A stretch of 64,000 nucleotides of DNA, from contig NZ_JADPEL010000015.1 of NCBI RefSeq assembly GCF_015667795.1, forward strand, positions 1 through 64,000, read 5' to 3'. The notes beneath the pieces are model-generated. The model saw only the letters and a list, made by a program, of their open reading frames with translations, made no database searches and had not been told where the DNA came from. Source of the stretch: Clostridium sp. D53t1_180928_C8 (GTDB taxonomy: Bacteria > Bacillota > Clostridia > Clostridiales > Clostridiaceae). This document shows, in pieces, positions 27,330-35,216 of the stretch. A program made the position numbers and the translations under genes. Each line of letters begins with the position of its first letter. Positions within the stretch are counted from its first letter, which is position 1.

Positions 27330-27515
27330 TTGTCTTATTTTAGATATTTTATGATATTTGTTATAATTATTGAATTAATGATGAGTTATACTATAATAGG
27401 GTCAGCTTATATAGGATACAAACAAAAAAGGGTTAAATTTAGTGCTATTCCGTTATTAGCTATTTTTATGAGTGGAATACTTTTACTTGCCTTAGGTGTA
27501 GCAGTTTTTTTGTAG
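27330..27515 (+). CDS. Small two-helix membrane protein
   Basis: A 61-residue hydrophobic protein with two predicted membrane helices (about 5-27 and 41-60) joined by a short basic loop (GYKQKRVKF), which should face the cytoplasm. It starts at TTG 27330 with TAGGGGGAGA six bases upstream and ends before a clear terminator. Family and function not recognised. The 61-base gap to the helicase gene allows co-transcription. Confidence 0.6.
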   Translation: MSYFRYFMIFVIIIELMMSYTIIGSAYIGYKQKRVKFSAIPLLAIFMSGILLLALGVAVFL

Positions 27516-27550
27516 ATAAATTAATTAAAATGCAAATAATAAAAGTAGTC

Positions 27551-27594
27551 AAAGGCTAGTAGAGGTTACAAAGTAATCTTTACTAGCTTTTTTA
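27551..27594 (+). terminator. Terminator after small membrane protein
   Basis: A two-part stem: GCTAGTA/TACTAGC outside and GAGGTTAC/GTAATCTT inside with an AAA loop, then TTTTTT. Confidence 0.88.
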
Positions 27595-27664
27595 CTTCAA
27601 TTTCTTTTTTCATAATAGCCTCCATAAATATATAATTTAAGTTTATTTCCTACAGATATAATTG

Positions 27665-27670
27665 TATAAT
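27665..27670 (+). promoter_or_regulatory. Candidate -10 box of the mutT leader transcript
   Basis: TATAAT at 27665-27670; the -35 about 17 bases upstream is weak (TTTATT). Transcription would start near 27677 and give a leader of about 245 bases before mutT. Confidence 0.4.
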
Positions 27671-27676
27671 AAAAAA

Positions 27677-27872
27677 TAAATAAGATGTTACTCACAAGAT
27701 GTTAAGTACTTAATTAAAGGAATTAGATTGGGATGGATTAGTAAATAGGAAATGATATCCATAGGTTCCGACTAAAGTAGAGTATAGTTCATCTGAGAGA
27801 GGATAAAGTTTTATGCCTGTTCTTAGTGAAATCTCTGCATGGGGTCATGAACAGATAAATGATGATATTTAG
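27677..27872 (+). ncRNA. Candidate structured leader RNA or riboswitch upstream of mutT
   Basis: About 195 bases, less AT-rich than the surrounding gaps. Stem ATGGAT (27733-27738)/ATCCAT (27757-27762) is followed by GGTTCCG (27764-27770), a weak ACTA/TAGT hairpin and CTGAGAG (27793-27799). GTTCAT (27787-27792) can pair with ATGAAC (27847-27852), but CTGTTC (27817-27822) can pair with GAACAG (27849-27854), so the two pairings exclude each other. GGTTCCG plus CTGAGAG recalls the ykkC scaffold (GGGTTCCG ... TCCGAGAG), whose subtype 2c lies upstream of Nudix genes; the usual GGG...GCCC 3' element is not seen. No terminator seen before mutT. Confidence 0.4.
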
Positions 27873-27923
27873 CTTTTAATATTATTATATAAAATTATGA
27901 TTAAGTTAAGAAGGTAAGAATAA

Positions 27924-28313
27924 ATGAAAACAATAGAAGTAGTTGCAGCGATAATAAAAAAAGAAGAAAAAATATTCATAACTAGAAGAAGCTATGGTGA
28001 ATTTAAAGACATGTGGGAGTTTCCAGGTGGAAAGATAGAAGCAGGAGAAACTAATGAAGAAGCATTAATACGTGAAATAAAAGAAGAGCTTGAGTTAGAT
28101 ATTAATAACTTAGAATTTCTAACAACAATAGAATATGATTATCCTACATTTCATTTGATAATGCATTGTTATACTTGTGAAATATATGGAGGAACATTAA
28201 ACTTAAATGTTCATAATGATGCAAAGTGGGTTTCTATACAAGAATTAAGAGAAGAAAAGTGGATTCCAGCAGATATAGATGTAGTTAAAATGTTGATAGA
28301 AGCCACTATATAA
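27924..28313 (+). CDS. mutT: MutT-type Nudix hydrolase (8-oxo-dGTP diphosphatase-like)
   Basis: A 129-residue Nudix hydrolase of the MutT type, which hydrolyses oxidised or damaged (d)NTPs to monophosphates. The Nudix box runs GGKIEAGETNEEALIREIKEELEL (about residues 36-59), with all catalytic Glu and Arg residues present; the usual Gly near its end is Glu here, a change I believe occurs in clostridial homologues. Family features VVAAIIKKEEKIFITRR and WEFPGG are also present. Ribosome site AGAAGG. It is a single gene with a long, probably structured leader and a strong terminator. Confidence 0.9.
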   Translation: MKTIEVVAAIIKKEEKIFITRRSYGEFKDMWEFPGGKIEAGETNEEALIREIKEELELDINNLEFLTTIEYDYPTFHLIMHCYTCEIYGGTLNLNVHNDAKWVSIQELREEKWIPADIDVVKMLIEATI

Positions 28314-28396
28314 CAACTAATAAGCTTTAAAATTTTTTTATTGCATTTTGATTTTTAAATTATATTAGGTGAATATATAAATATGAAAGTAAATTT

Positions 28397-28434
28397 AAAA
28401 AACTTTGGTTATTTTTATAACCAGAGTTTTTTTT
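28397..28434 (+). terminator. Terminator after mutT
   Basis: AAAACTTTGGTTAT (28399-28412) pairs with ATAACCAGAGTTTT (28417-28430), one G-T pair, TTTT loop and T-rich tail. Confidence 0.92.
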
Positions 28435-28442
28435 AGTCTATT

Positions 28443-28477
28443 ATTAAATATTAAATATTAAATATTAAATATTAAAT
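28443..28477. repeat. Tandem heptamer repeat (ATTAAAT)x5
   Basis: Five exact head-to-tail copies of ATTAAAT just after the mutT terminator. No spacer-repeat structure. Probably a slippage-prone microsatellite. The following 28478-28633 is AT-rich and contains only the start region of the next gene. Confidence 0.95.
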
Positions 28478-28633
28478 AATTTTTTTTGCACAAAAATAAT
28501 ATATAAATCATTTATAATACATAATTTGGTTTATAAAGGTAAAATTGTAATATATAATAAGTGTATAGAATTATATAAATAAATTTTAGATATGGAGTAA
28601 TATTAACAATTGATATTATTATAGGTGATTTAT

Positions 28634-29263
28634 ATGGATAATTATGAAAAATTAGTTTGTTTTGATAGACAAAGAAATGAATTTACTCGTGAAATATTGG
28701 AGGAATATTTTAAAGAACTTTGTGAACATGAAAGTGAAATTAAAAAGGTAAAAGCCAATGTGTTTGATGAGTTAAATCATAAATATAATAAATATGAGTA
28801 CAATGGAGTAGAGGAGAGATATGTCCAATTATCACTAGATGAAATTTATATTAAATGTGAAGGGGAAGGATATCTTGGAGCATTCATAGCTATACTTGGG
28901 AAAGAGTTTATAAATTTGTATTATAAAGAAAATGGAACAAATGATTTAAGTAATTTAATTACAATATTACAAATAATGGTTTCAGATGATTATATAATAG
29001 AAAGTAAGAATAAGAAAAGTGATTATGAAAAGCAAAAGTTAATATTAAAAAATATTACCCTTGGTAAGGTAAATGAGTTTACTTCTAACAATATAAAAAA
29101 TTTATATATGTTAAAAAATAAAGGTATTGGGTTTAATTTTACTCTTTATAGTAGGAATAAAAAGAGATTATTAAAAGATTATATAATAGAGCTTATGAAA
29201 ATTACTGAAGATACAAATATTAAAATAAAATTGAAAATTATAGTTGATATAATTAAGGGGTAG
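28634..29263 (+). CDS. Hypothetical helical protein
   Basis: A 209-residue charged, mostly helical cytoplasmic protein with no recognised domain, signal peptide or membrane helix. It begins MDNYEKLVCFDRQRNEFTREILEEYFKEL and ends in a Lys/Ile-rich tail. I use ATG 28634 with AGGTGA six bases upstream; GTG 28625 lies inside that ribosome site. No operon partner is obvious, and it is followed by some 225 bases with no clear gene. Function unknown. Confidence 0.65.
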   Translation: MDNYEKLVCFDRQRNEFTREILEEYFKELCEHESEIKKVKANVFDELNHKYNKYEYNGVEERYVQLSLDEIYIKCEGEGYLGAFIAILGKEFINLYYKENGTNDLSNLITILQIMVSDDYIIESKNKKSDYEKQKLILKNITLGKVNEFTSNNIKNLYMLKNKGIGFNFTLYSRNKKRLLKDYIIELMKITEDTNIKIKLKIIVDIIKG

Positions 29264-29490
29264 TATATGAAATATAGAGTCTTTAATAAATGTAATCAGT
29301 TTAATCATCAATTTGAAAAGGCAATGTTAAAAAATTAATAAAATGGGTTCAAGCATATATAAACGTAGTTAAAAAGCTAGTCTAAGTTGAAATATAATAA
29401 TTGCTAACTTTTAATTAAAAATAAAATATTTAATTATGCTTCCCATATATGATAAAATACTAAAAATGAATAAAAAATATGGGGGACATA

Positions 29491-29769
29491 ATGATAAATA
29501 TAAGAGAGAACTGGAATCAAAAACAAACACAAGAAAAAGTGTTGTATATTATGGAAATTATATGTTCAATAAGTATAATAATACTAGTCAGTATGCAGAT
29601 TTTCAATATCTGGGAAAATGCAATATATGTTTTTGAACCATTATTAGGGATATTAATGCTAATTCAAGCTATTCAGAATTGGAAGAAAAACAAAGTACTT
29701 TCTTTAGTTGCTTTAGGGGCTGCTATGTTTATTTTCTTAGTCGCAGTTTTTGTTTTTCCAATTAAATAA
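29491..29769 (+). CDS. Small membrane protein, DUF3953-like
   Basis: A 92-residue protein with three hydrophobic stretches (about 17-37, 43-60 and 68-88) and a basic loop (NWKKNK) between the last two. Arrangement and length resemble DUF3953 membrane proteins as I remember them; this is not certain. ATG 29491 has GGGGGAC seven bases upstream, which makes the in-frame ATG 29479 unlikely because it overlaps the same site. Function unknown. Confidence 0.55.
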   Translation: MINIRENWNQKQTQEKVLYIMEIICSISIIILVSMQIFNIWENAIYVFEPLLGILMLIQAIQNWKKNKVLSLVALGAAMFIFLVAVFVFPIK

Positions 29770-29810
29770 AATGTAGTTTATATAGTAGGTTTAATTAATA
29801 ATATAGTAAG

Positions 29811-29848
29811 TAAGAGTTTAGTAGAAATCTCTATTAAGCTCTTATTTA
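29811..29848 (+). terminator. Weak terminator before DUF2809 gene
   Basis: TAAGAG (29811-29816)/CTCTTA (29839-29844) enclosing TAGA/TCTA, with a poor T-tract (TTTAGTTTAG). Confidence 0.45.
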
Positions 29849-29881
29849 GTTTAGTATAATATTGGTAAGTGGGGTGAGATT

Positions 29882-30265
29882 ATGAAAAGAAATAGAGTTA
29901 TATACTTAATATTAATAGTAATAACAATAATCTTAGGATTATTATCACGAAAAGTTTCAGGGTTACCAGAGATAGCATCAGCATATTCAGGTGATGTATT
30001 ATGGGCGATGATGGTATTTTTTATTATTGCATTTATATTCAATAATAAATCGACAATATTCATTATTTCTTGGGCAATAATTTTCTCCTATAGTATAGAA
30101 ATAAGTCAGTTATACCATGCACCATGGATAGAGACTATAAGAAATACAACCTTAGGAGCATTAGTATTAGGGTTTGGATTTTTATGGAGTGATTTAGTTT
30201 GTTATACAGTTGGAGTTATAACTGGAGCAATTATAGATAGATTAATAAATTATAAGAAAATATAA
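29882..30265 (+). CDS. DUF2809 family membrane protein
   Basis: A 127-residue integral membrane protein with four predicted helices. Conserved features of DUF2809 are readable: LGLLSRKVSGLPEIASAYSGDVLWAMMVFF near the front, then EISQLYHAPWIETIRNTTLGALVLGFGFLWSDLVCYTVG. Function of the family is unknown. Ribosome site GGGGTGAG, and a strong symmetric terminator follows. It stands alone. Confidence 0.88.
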   Translation: MKRNRVIYLILIVITIILGLLSRKVSGLPEIASAYSGDVLWAMMVFFIIAFIFNNKSTIFIISWAIIFSYSIEISQLYHAPWIETIRNTTLGALVLGFGFLWSDLVCYTVGVITGAIIDRLINYKKI

Positions 30266-30270
30266 CTTTA

Positions 30271-30309
30271 AATATAGGATAAGTATATATACTTATCCTA
30301 TATTTTTTT
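30271..30309 (+). terminator. Palindromic terminator after DUF2809 gene
   Basis: Bases 30271-30304 form one perfect 34-base palindrome followed by TTTTT. It could also stop minus-strand transcripts. Confidence 0.9.
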
Positions 30310-30310
30310 A

Positions 30311-30463
30311 TTATTTATCTAATAATAAGCTTCTAAGTTTTATATAATCACAAATTTCATAAGTAGGATTTAAATCAGTTTTATTTTCTAATTTATTTGG
30401 GTTATGACAACAAGTATCTATATTATAATTAATGTCGCCTTTTATATAAGAATTTAAATTATC
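30311..30463 (-). pseudogene. Possible C-terminal gene fragment on the minus strand
   Basis: On the minus strand an open stretch of about 50 codons, with no start codon, ends at a stop complementary to 30311-30313, right against the palindromic terminator. Its composition is protein-like (for example YNIDTCCHNPNKLENK and YEICDYIKLRSLLLDK) and unlike random AT-rich sequence. An in-frame stop at 30464-30466 cuts it off. It may be the tail of a decayed gene; no family recognised. The rest of the gap to 30691 shows nothing supported. Confidence 0.35.
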
Positions 30464-30691
30464 TCAAATAATAAGAAATTTGTCTAATTATATTAAATTA
30501 AATATTGACTATAATAAATTACAGTGATAGTATAGTTTTGGAAATAAATGCTAGTAGTTGTTGATTAATAACTATTAATAAGTATATTATTCATCATATA
30601 TTTAACCGGACATTTTATATATGCTGGATAATTGTGTAACTGATAGTGAGTTGATGTCAGTTGCTATTTTTTTGATTAAAATTATAAGGGG

Positions 30692-32758
30692 ATGGTCAAG
30701 ATTAAAACAAAAAATCAAAATTATTTAAAGGTAATTAGTAGAATAGTATGTTTATTTCTTATTATGTCGTTAATTAAATTCAACTCTGTAGCGACTATGG
30801 CAAATGCAGAAACTTTAAACCCTATAAATAGGATTGTTGAGGAAGTAAAAAAGACAGCAGTTTATGAAGAAAAAAAGATAACATTAAAGCTTCAGAAAGA
30901 GGTTCTAGATTCCAAGATAAGAGAAAAAATTGACTTTGAAATATTAATAGATGCTTCGGGTTCAATGCGGGATAGTGGAAGTATTTATAAAACACAAGAA
31001 GTCATAAAAGATTTTATAAATAGCTTAAATCCGAACTATGACAGAATTAGTATAACTACCTTCAGAGGGCCTGGATACTATAATTATAATAATCCTGAAA
31101 ATTATCCAAAATATATAAAGACAATTTATGAAATGAATAATAATTTTACTGAAGCCAAAGAAGCTATAGATAATATGGAGTTTGGTGGATTTACACCACT
31201 GTTAGATGGCTTATCTAAAGCTAAATCAAACTTAGATAGCTCTGGCTTAGATGCTGATAGAAAGGTTCTAATAATTCTAGGAGATGGACATCCTAATATA
31301 GGTCCTGAAAGAGATTATTATTATAGTAATATACCTGGGGATTATTATGGCAGATATTCTGATTATTATCCAGGAGATGTTATAAAAAAACAAAGAAATA
31401 AATTAGAAGAAAAATGGAATAATGGTGAAATAGATAATGATTCATATTTTTCTGAAGATGATGTTTTATCAAAACAGGAAAATTTATATCCTGGAGCTAG
31501 TAAAAGAAACTTTGATAATAATCAGGCACTTAAGGAGCTTAAAGGAACTATCTATGATAATTCAAAGGCAGAATTTTATGATTTAAGATATCTTATAATG
31601 GATAAAGTAGATGAGATAAAGAATGCTGGTTATGAAATATTTTCAGTGTTTTTAAATAATGAAGAGCCAGGAATAAGTGGATATCAGAAGTTTTTAGCAG
31701 CTACAAATGAAGCAGAAAAGTTGTTTAGAGAGATTGCTATTGATGATGATCACTATTTTTACTCTGAAAATGTAGGGGATCTTTCAAAAATTTTTAAAGA
31801 TGTAAAAACAACTATAAATACTTTTGACTATTTTGTAACTGATAATATAGAAGATGGTTTTGAACTTATGCCAGAGACATTTGAAGCTTCACAAAATGAT
31901 GTTATCCCAAAGGTGAATGGAAGCAATATAACTTGGGATATTAGTGGAGTACCGTATAAAGAATTAGAAGTTTCTTATCATATAAAGAGAGAGATTCCAG
32001 TTTGTAATTTAAAAGTAAGATATGTTGATGAAGGTAATGGAGATGATATTATCGAACCTGTTATAAGTGCTGAACCTTTAGGTAAAGAATATACAACTGA
32101 AAAAAGGGTATTAACAGGATATGAATATGTAAATGTATCTGGTAATGAAAAAGGCACTTATTCTTTAGAACCTACTGAGATAATTTATTATTATCGTAAA
32201 CTATCGGATTCAGGTAATACTGATGAGGTAAAAGTTCTTTCTTCAATTGGAGGACGTATATGGAATGACTTAAATAAAGATGGGAAACAAGATGATAATG
32301 AGAAGGGATTGAAAGACGTAAAAGTAAACCTAACAGACAGTGAAGGAAATATAGTTAGTATTAATACTGATGATAGTGGTAACTATATATTTAATAAGTT
32401 AACTTTAGGGGAATATACAATTTCTATAGATAAAAATACTTTACCAAGTAATATGGAAGAAACATTTGAAAAAGATAATTCTAAAGATAATAAGGTTAAT
32501 GTAGAGTTAGAAGGTGAAAAAGCCTACAATGATATTGATTTTGGATATTATAGTCCAAGCGTTATAGGAGAAACTATATCAATTGACAAAAATAAAAACA
32601 ATATTAGTGTAGCTAATAATTCACTAGAATCAGTAAAAAAAGTTGAAAAAACTACAAAAGCTAAATTACCTAAGACAGGCTCTAATAGACCTTATGGACA
32701 AGGGGTCTTAGGATTATTATCTTTAGTTTTAGGAGTATATATTTATAAAAGAAAATAA
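30692..32758 (+). CDS. LPXTG surface protein with VWA, MucBP-like and SdrD-B domains
   Basis: Wall-anchored adhesin-like protein of 688 residues. A signal peptide (about 1-39) leads to a von Willebrand A domain with MIDAS residues DASGS at 87-91, Thr in ISITTF and Asp in LGDGHP. A large Tyr-rich insert (DYYYSNIPGDYYGRYSDYY) lies within it. After about 430 comes a MucBP-like module (LKVRYVDEGNGDDI), then an SdrD-B/Cna-B-like module (GGRIWNDLNKDGKQDDNEKG). The sorting signal LPKTG is at 659, with hydrophobic tail and YKRK end. AAGGGG abuts the ATG with almost no spacer, so the start is a little uncertain, but an upstream stop excludes a longer frame. Confidence 0.9.
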   Translation: MVKIKTKNQNYLKVISRIVCLFLIMSLIKFNSVATMANAETLNPINRIVEEVKKTAVYEEKKITLKLQKEVLDSKIREKIDFEILIDASGSMRDSGSIYKTQEVIKDFINSLNPNYDRISITTFRGPGYYNYNNPENYPKYIKTIYEMNNNFTEAKEAIDNMEFGGFTPLLDGLSKAKSNLDSSGLDADRKVLIILGDGHPNIGPERDYYYSNIPGDYYGRYSDYYPGDVIKKQRNKLEEKWNNGEIDNDSYFSEDDVLSKQENLYPGASKRNFDNNQALKELKGTIYDNSKAEFYDLRYLIMDKVDEIKNAGYEIFSVFLNNEEPGISGYQKFLAATNEAEKLFREIAIDDDHYFYSENVGDLSKIFKDVKTTINTFDYFVTDNIEDGFELMPETFEASQNDVIPKVNGSNITWDISGVPYKELEVSYHIKREIPVCNLKVRYVDEGNGDDIIEPVISAEPLGKEYTTEKRVLTGYEYVNVSGNEKGTYSLEPTEIIYYYRKLSDSGNTDEVKVLSSIGGRIWNDLNKDGKQDDNEKGLKDVKVNLTDSEGNIVSINTDDSGNYIFNKLTLGEYTISIDKNTLPSNMEETFEKDNSKDNKVNVELEGEKAYNDIDFGYYSPSVIGETISIDKNKNNISVANNSLESVKKVEKTTKAKLPKTGSNRPYGQGVLGLLSLVLGVYIYKRK

Positions 32759-32796
32759 GTATGATATTTTTATACGAAGTTTTAAGAAATATAATA

Positions 32797-32824
32797 AAGA
32801 GCTACAGCAATGTAGCTTTTTATT
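32797..32824 (+). terminator. Terminator after VWA surface protein
   Basis: AGCTACA-GCAA-TGTAGCT (32800-32817) followed by TTTTATT. Confidence 0.88.
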
Positions 32825-32941
32825 ATATTCAAATAGAAGCATTGTCTATGTATAAATTTGCACAATAAATATATATATTGAAATTCAAAATAAAAGTTAG
32901 TATAATTTGCTAGTATAAAATATTATCTGGGGGGATAAATA

Positions 32942-33763
32942 GTGAGAAAAGGTTTAATTTTATTATTATCAACAGTATTAACTTTAGGGATTACAGGATG
33001 TAGTAGCAATAGTACAAAAACTATTGATAACAAAATTCCTTATCCAAAAAACTATGATATTTTAGAGTCGGGGGCATCTTCTTATAATAATATTGGAGAT
33101 AATGAAAAAAGTACATACTTTACAAGCGTTGATTATTATAACTTAAAGTCAAACGATACTTTGACAATTTTAGAAAAATTTAAAACATACCAACAAACTA
33201 AAGAATATAGCTGTGGTCCATCAGCAGCTCTAATGGTATTAAATCATTTTGGTGAAACAAGTTATGAAGAGTTACAAATTGCAGATATGATGGATTGCCA
33301 TAAGGATCTAAATGGAAATAATACTGAAGATAAAGGTGTTGCAAATGAAAGAGGAGAATATGGTACATCAACAGATAGAATGGTACAGTTCTTTGAAGCA
33401 ATTAATTGGGATGTAACATCAAGCTTAACAGAAGGTACTTTAGATGGCGGATATACTTTTCAGGATCCAATAGAATTTAGAGATTGGGTTATAGATAACT
33501 TAAAGAATAACACACCTATTATGGTTGAATGGATAGATTGGTCAGGACATTGGCAAGATATTATAGGATATGACACTATGGGAACTGACAACTTTGGAGA
33601 TGATGTTATAATCTTCGCAGATTCATATGATACATCAGACCATAATCAAGATGGATATTATATTTATCCAGCAGAAAGATTCTTCTACATGTGGGTAGAT
33701 AATAGTGTTTTACCAGAAGACCAAAGCGTTCAACAATGGCTTATAGCAAAACCTAAACAATAG
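32942..33763 (+). CDS. C39-like cysteine peptidase lipoprotein
   Basis: Exported lipoprotein of 273 residues starting at GTG 32942 after a GGGGGG ribosome site. The signal peptide ends in lipobox GITGC with Cys20 lipidated. The body is a papain-like C39 domain: Gln84/85 and nucleophile Cys91 in KTYQQTKEYSCGPSAALMVL, His203 in SGHWQDIIGYD and Asp227 in ADSYD complete a plausible catalytic set. Unlike bacteriocin-processing C39 domains it is not fused to an ABC transporter and lies outside the membrane. Target unknown: perhaps a surface peptide or wall crosslink. Monocistronic with its own terminator. Confidence 0.82.
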   Translation: MRKGLILLLSTVLTLGITGCSSNSTKTIDNKIPYPKNYDILESGASSYNNIGDNEKSTYFTSVDYYNLKSNDTLTILEKFKTYQQTKEYSCGPSAALMVLNHFGETSYEELQIADMMDCHKDLNGNNTEDKGVANERGEYGTSTDRMVQFFEAINWDVTSSLTEGTLDGGYTFQDPIEFRDWVIDNLKNNTPIMVEWIDWSGHWQDIIGYDTMGTDNFGDDVIIFADSYDTSDHNQDGYYIYPAERFFYMWVDNSVLPEDQSVQQWLIAKPKQ

Positions 33764-33776
33764 GAGAATAAATAAT

Positions 33777-33813
33777 AAAGAGTTAAACCACCTTAGTGAT
33801 TTAACTCTTTTTA
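33777..33813 (+). terminator. Terminator after C39-like lipoprotein
   Basis: AAAGAGTTAAA (33777-33787) pairs perfectly with TTTAACTCTTT (33800-33810), with an inner CAC/GTG pairing and T-rich tail. Confidence 0.9.
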
Positions 33814-33946
33814 TAATTAAATCAAAGTTTAAGTTAAGTTTTTTTGGGGATTTTAAACTACAAGTTTAATGATTAAATTTTTTCTATCCGTTAGAATAAA
33901 TATATAAAGTTTAATAATTAACTTGATTTGATTGGAGGATGGAATT

Positions 33947-34579
33947 ATGGAACAAATGCTAGTGACAAAAGGTCTAAATGAATTAAAACTATTAGATAGT
34001 CGTATAAATAGAAAAATCGAAGAGGGTGAATTTATAGCGGCTACAAAGGTATCAGTTCTAAATGTAAATGGAAAGATAACTAAGGAAGCATATAAAGCAA
34101 ATGCAAAAGCAGATTATCAATCTATAGTAGATTTAATTAAAAGAAGAAATAACATAAAATCAGCTATAATCCAATCAAATGCAGTTACAAAAGTAGATAT
34201 TGCAGGTAAGATAATGACAGTAGCGGAAGCTATAGATAAGAAAAGCTCTATAGAGTATGAAATTGCATTACTTGAAAAATTAACAATGCAGTATAAAACA
34301 TCTTCAGATATAATAATAAAAGAAAATGAGAAGGTTGATTATAGTATAGAACAATTACTAAATACAGCTTATGGTAAAGAAGGGAAAGAAAAAATAACTC
34401 AAGCAAGCTATGATGCAATTGCTGAGCCTTATCGTAAGGCTAATGAATATGGATTAGTAGATGCTTTGGATGGAGAAAAGCTTATAAAAGAAATGAAGGA
34501 TAAAATAGAAAGCTTTTTATCAGAAGTTGACACAGCTCTTCAAATTTCTAATAGTACAACCATTATAAATATAGAGTAA
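33947..34579 (+). CDS. Hypothetical helical protein, perhaps phage-derived
   Basis: A 210-residue cytoplasmic, helix-rich protein with likely coiled coil at both ends (LNELKLLDSRINRKIEEGEFI; LIKEMKDKIESFLSEVDTAL). The central stretch VTKVDIAGKIMTVAEAIDKK resembles wording seen in phage or mobile-element structural proteins, but I cannot name a family. ATG 33947 is preceded by GGAGGA; a TTG 15 bases upstream overlaps that site. No phage genes surround it, so a domesticated remnant is possible. Confidence 0.55.
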   Translation: MEQMLVTKGLNELKLLDSRINRKIEEGEFIAATKVSVLNVNGKITKEAYKANAKADYQSIVDLIKRRNNIKSAIIQSNAVTKVDIAGKIMTVAEAIDKKSSIEYEIALLEKLTMQYKTSSDIIIKENEKVDYSIEQLLNTAYGKEGKEKITQASYDAIAEPYRKANEYGLVDALDGEKLIKEMKDKIESFLSEVDTALQISNSTTIINIE

Positions 34580-34943
34580 AGCAATATTGCAATTGTACGT
34601 AAATTCTAAATTAAGCCCCCTCCATAAAGGGTTATTATGGAACAATTGAAAACCAGATTTATTATGATGATATTTTAATATAGGATATAGATAATAAATG
34701 TTTAATTTTCAATGGTTAATTATCAATTATAAAGAATCAACTCTCTTTTGGATAAATTCTTAAGGTTTAGGATATAATTTTCGATAAAATCCATGAAATA
34801 GGTTTTGACAGGATGGCTTATTACTGCTGAATTTTACCCATGGCTGTACAGTTGCAATTTTTATTAATAAAAAGTGTTGAGAAATTTTTACATATAAGTT
34901 AGTATAGATATACTGAATATTAAAATAGTTGGAGGTAGATAAT
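34580..34943. other. Gap with possible degraded coding sequence
   Basis: About 360 bases without an intact gene. Around 34782-34903 one plus-strand frame reads DKIHEIGFDRMAYYC, a stop, then ILPMAVQLQFLLIKSVEKFLHIS, which looks like a decayed gene but matches nothing I know. It also carries the GGAGG site of the XRE gene at its end. Confidence 0.3.
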
Positions 34944-35216
34944 ATGGAATTACCGGTTATTGATATGAAAGCTACAGGTGCCAATATTGCTAGGATCAGG
35001 AAATTAAGAGGTTTATCAGTGAAAGATTTACAGGGATATTTCGGATTTGATGGACCGCAAGCTATATATAAATGGCAATGGGGTCAGTGCCTTCCATCTA
35101 TTGATAATTTATTTGCATTAAGTAGAGTATTTAATATATCTATAGAAGAAATCTTAGTTGAAAAAGATACAACTAAGATTTCTTTTTTTGTTATAAAAAA
35201 TATAAATTTATTTTAA
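34944..35216 (+). CDS. XRE-family HTH regulator with a terminator in its 3' coding region
   Basis: A 90-residue Cro/C1-type DNA-binding protein: IARIRKLRGLSVKDLQGYFGFDGPQAIYKWQWGQCLPSIDNLFALSRVFNISIEEIL covers all five HTH helices. ATG 34944 follows GGAGG. After the domain the frame runs through a perfect terminator hairpin (35147-35183) and its U-tract (35183-35189), so the last 20 or so residues (KDTTKISFFVIKNINLF) look like non-selected sequence. The ancestral stop may have been lost. Its end overlaps the convergent radical SAM gene by 9 bases. Confidence 0.82.
   Translation: MELPVIDMKATGANIARIRKLRGLSVKDLQGYFGFDGPQAIYKWQWGQCLPSIDNLFALSRVFNISIEEILVEKDTTKISFFVIKNINLF
35147..35190 (+). terminator. 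Intragenic terminator inside the XRE gene
   Basis: AGAAATCTTAGTTG (35147-35160) pairs perfectly with CAACTAAGATTTCT (35170-35183), with a 9-base loop and a seven-T tail. It lies wholly within the XRE frame, 26 bases before its stop. Confidence 0.88.

Noticed and set aside
27677-27872. T-box, TPP, SAM-I or SRP RNA in the mutT leader
   Set aside because: None of the defining conserved boxes (T-box AGGGTGG, TPP CTGATCTGG, SAM GGCAAC, SRP apical loop) could be found.
28443-28477. CRISPR-like repeat
   Set aside because: Units are contiguous with no spacers, and no cas genes are present in the window.
29268-29339. 23-codon frame after the hypothetical gene at 28634
   Set aside because: Too short, poor ribosome site and no recognisable features.
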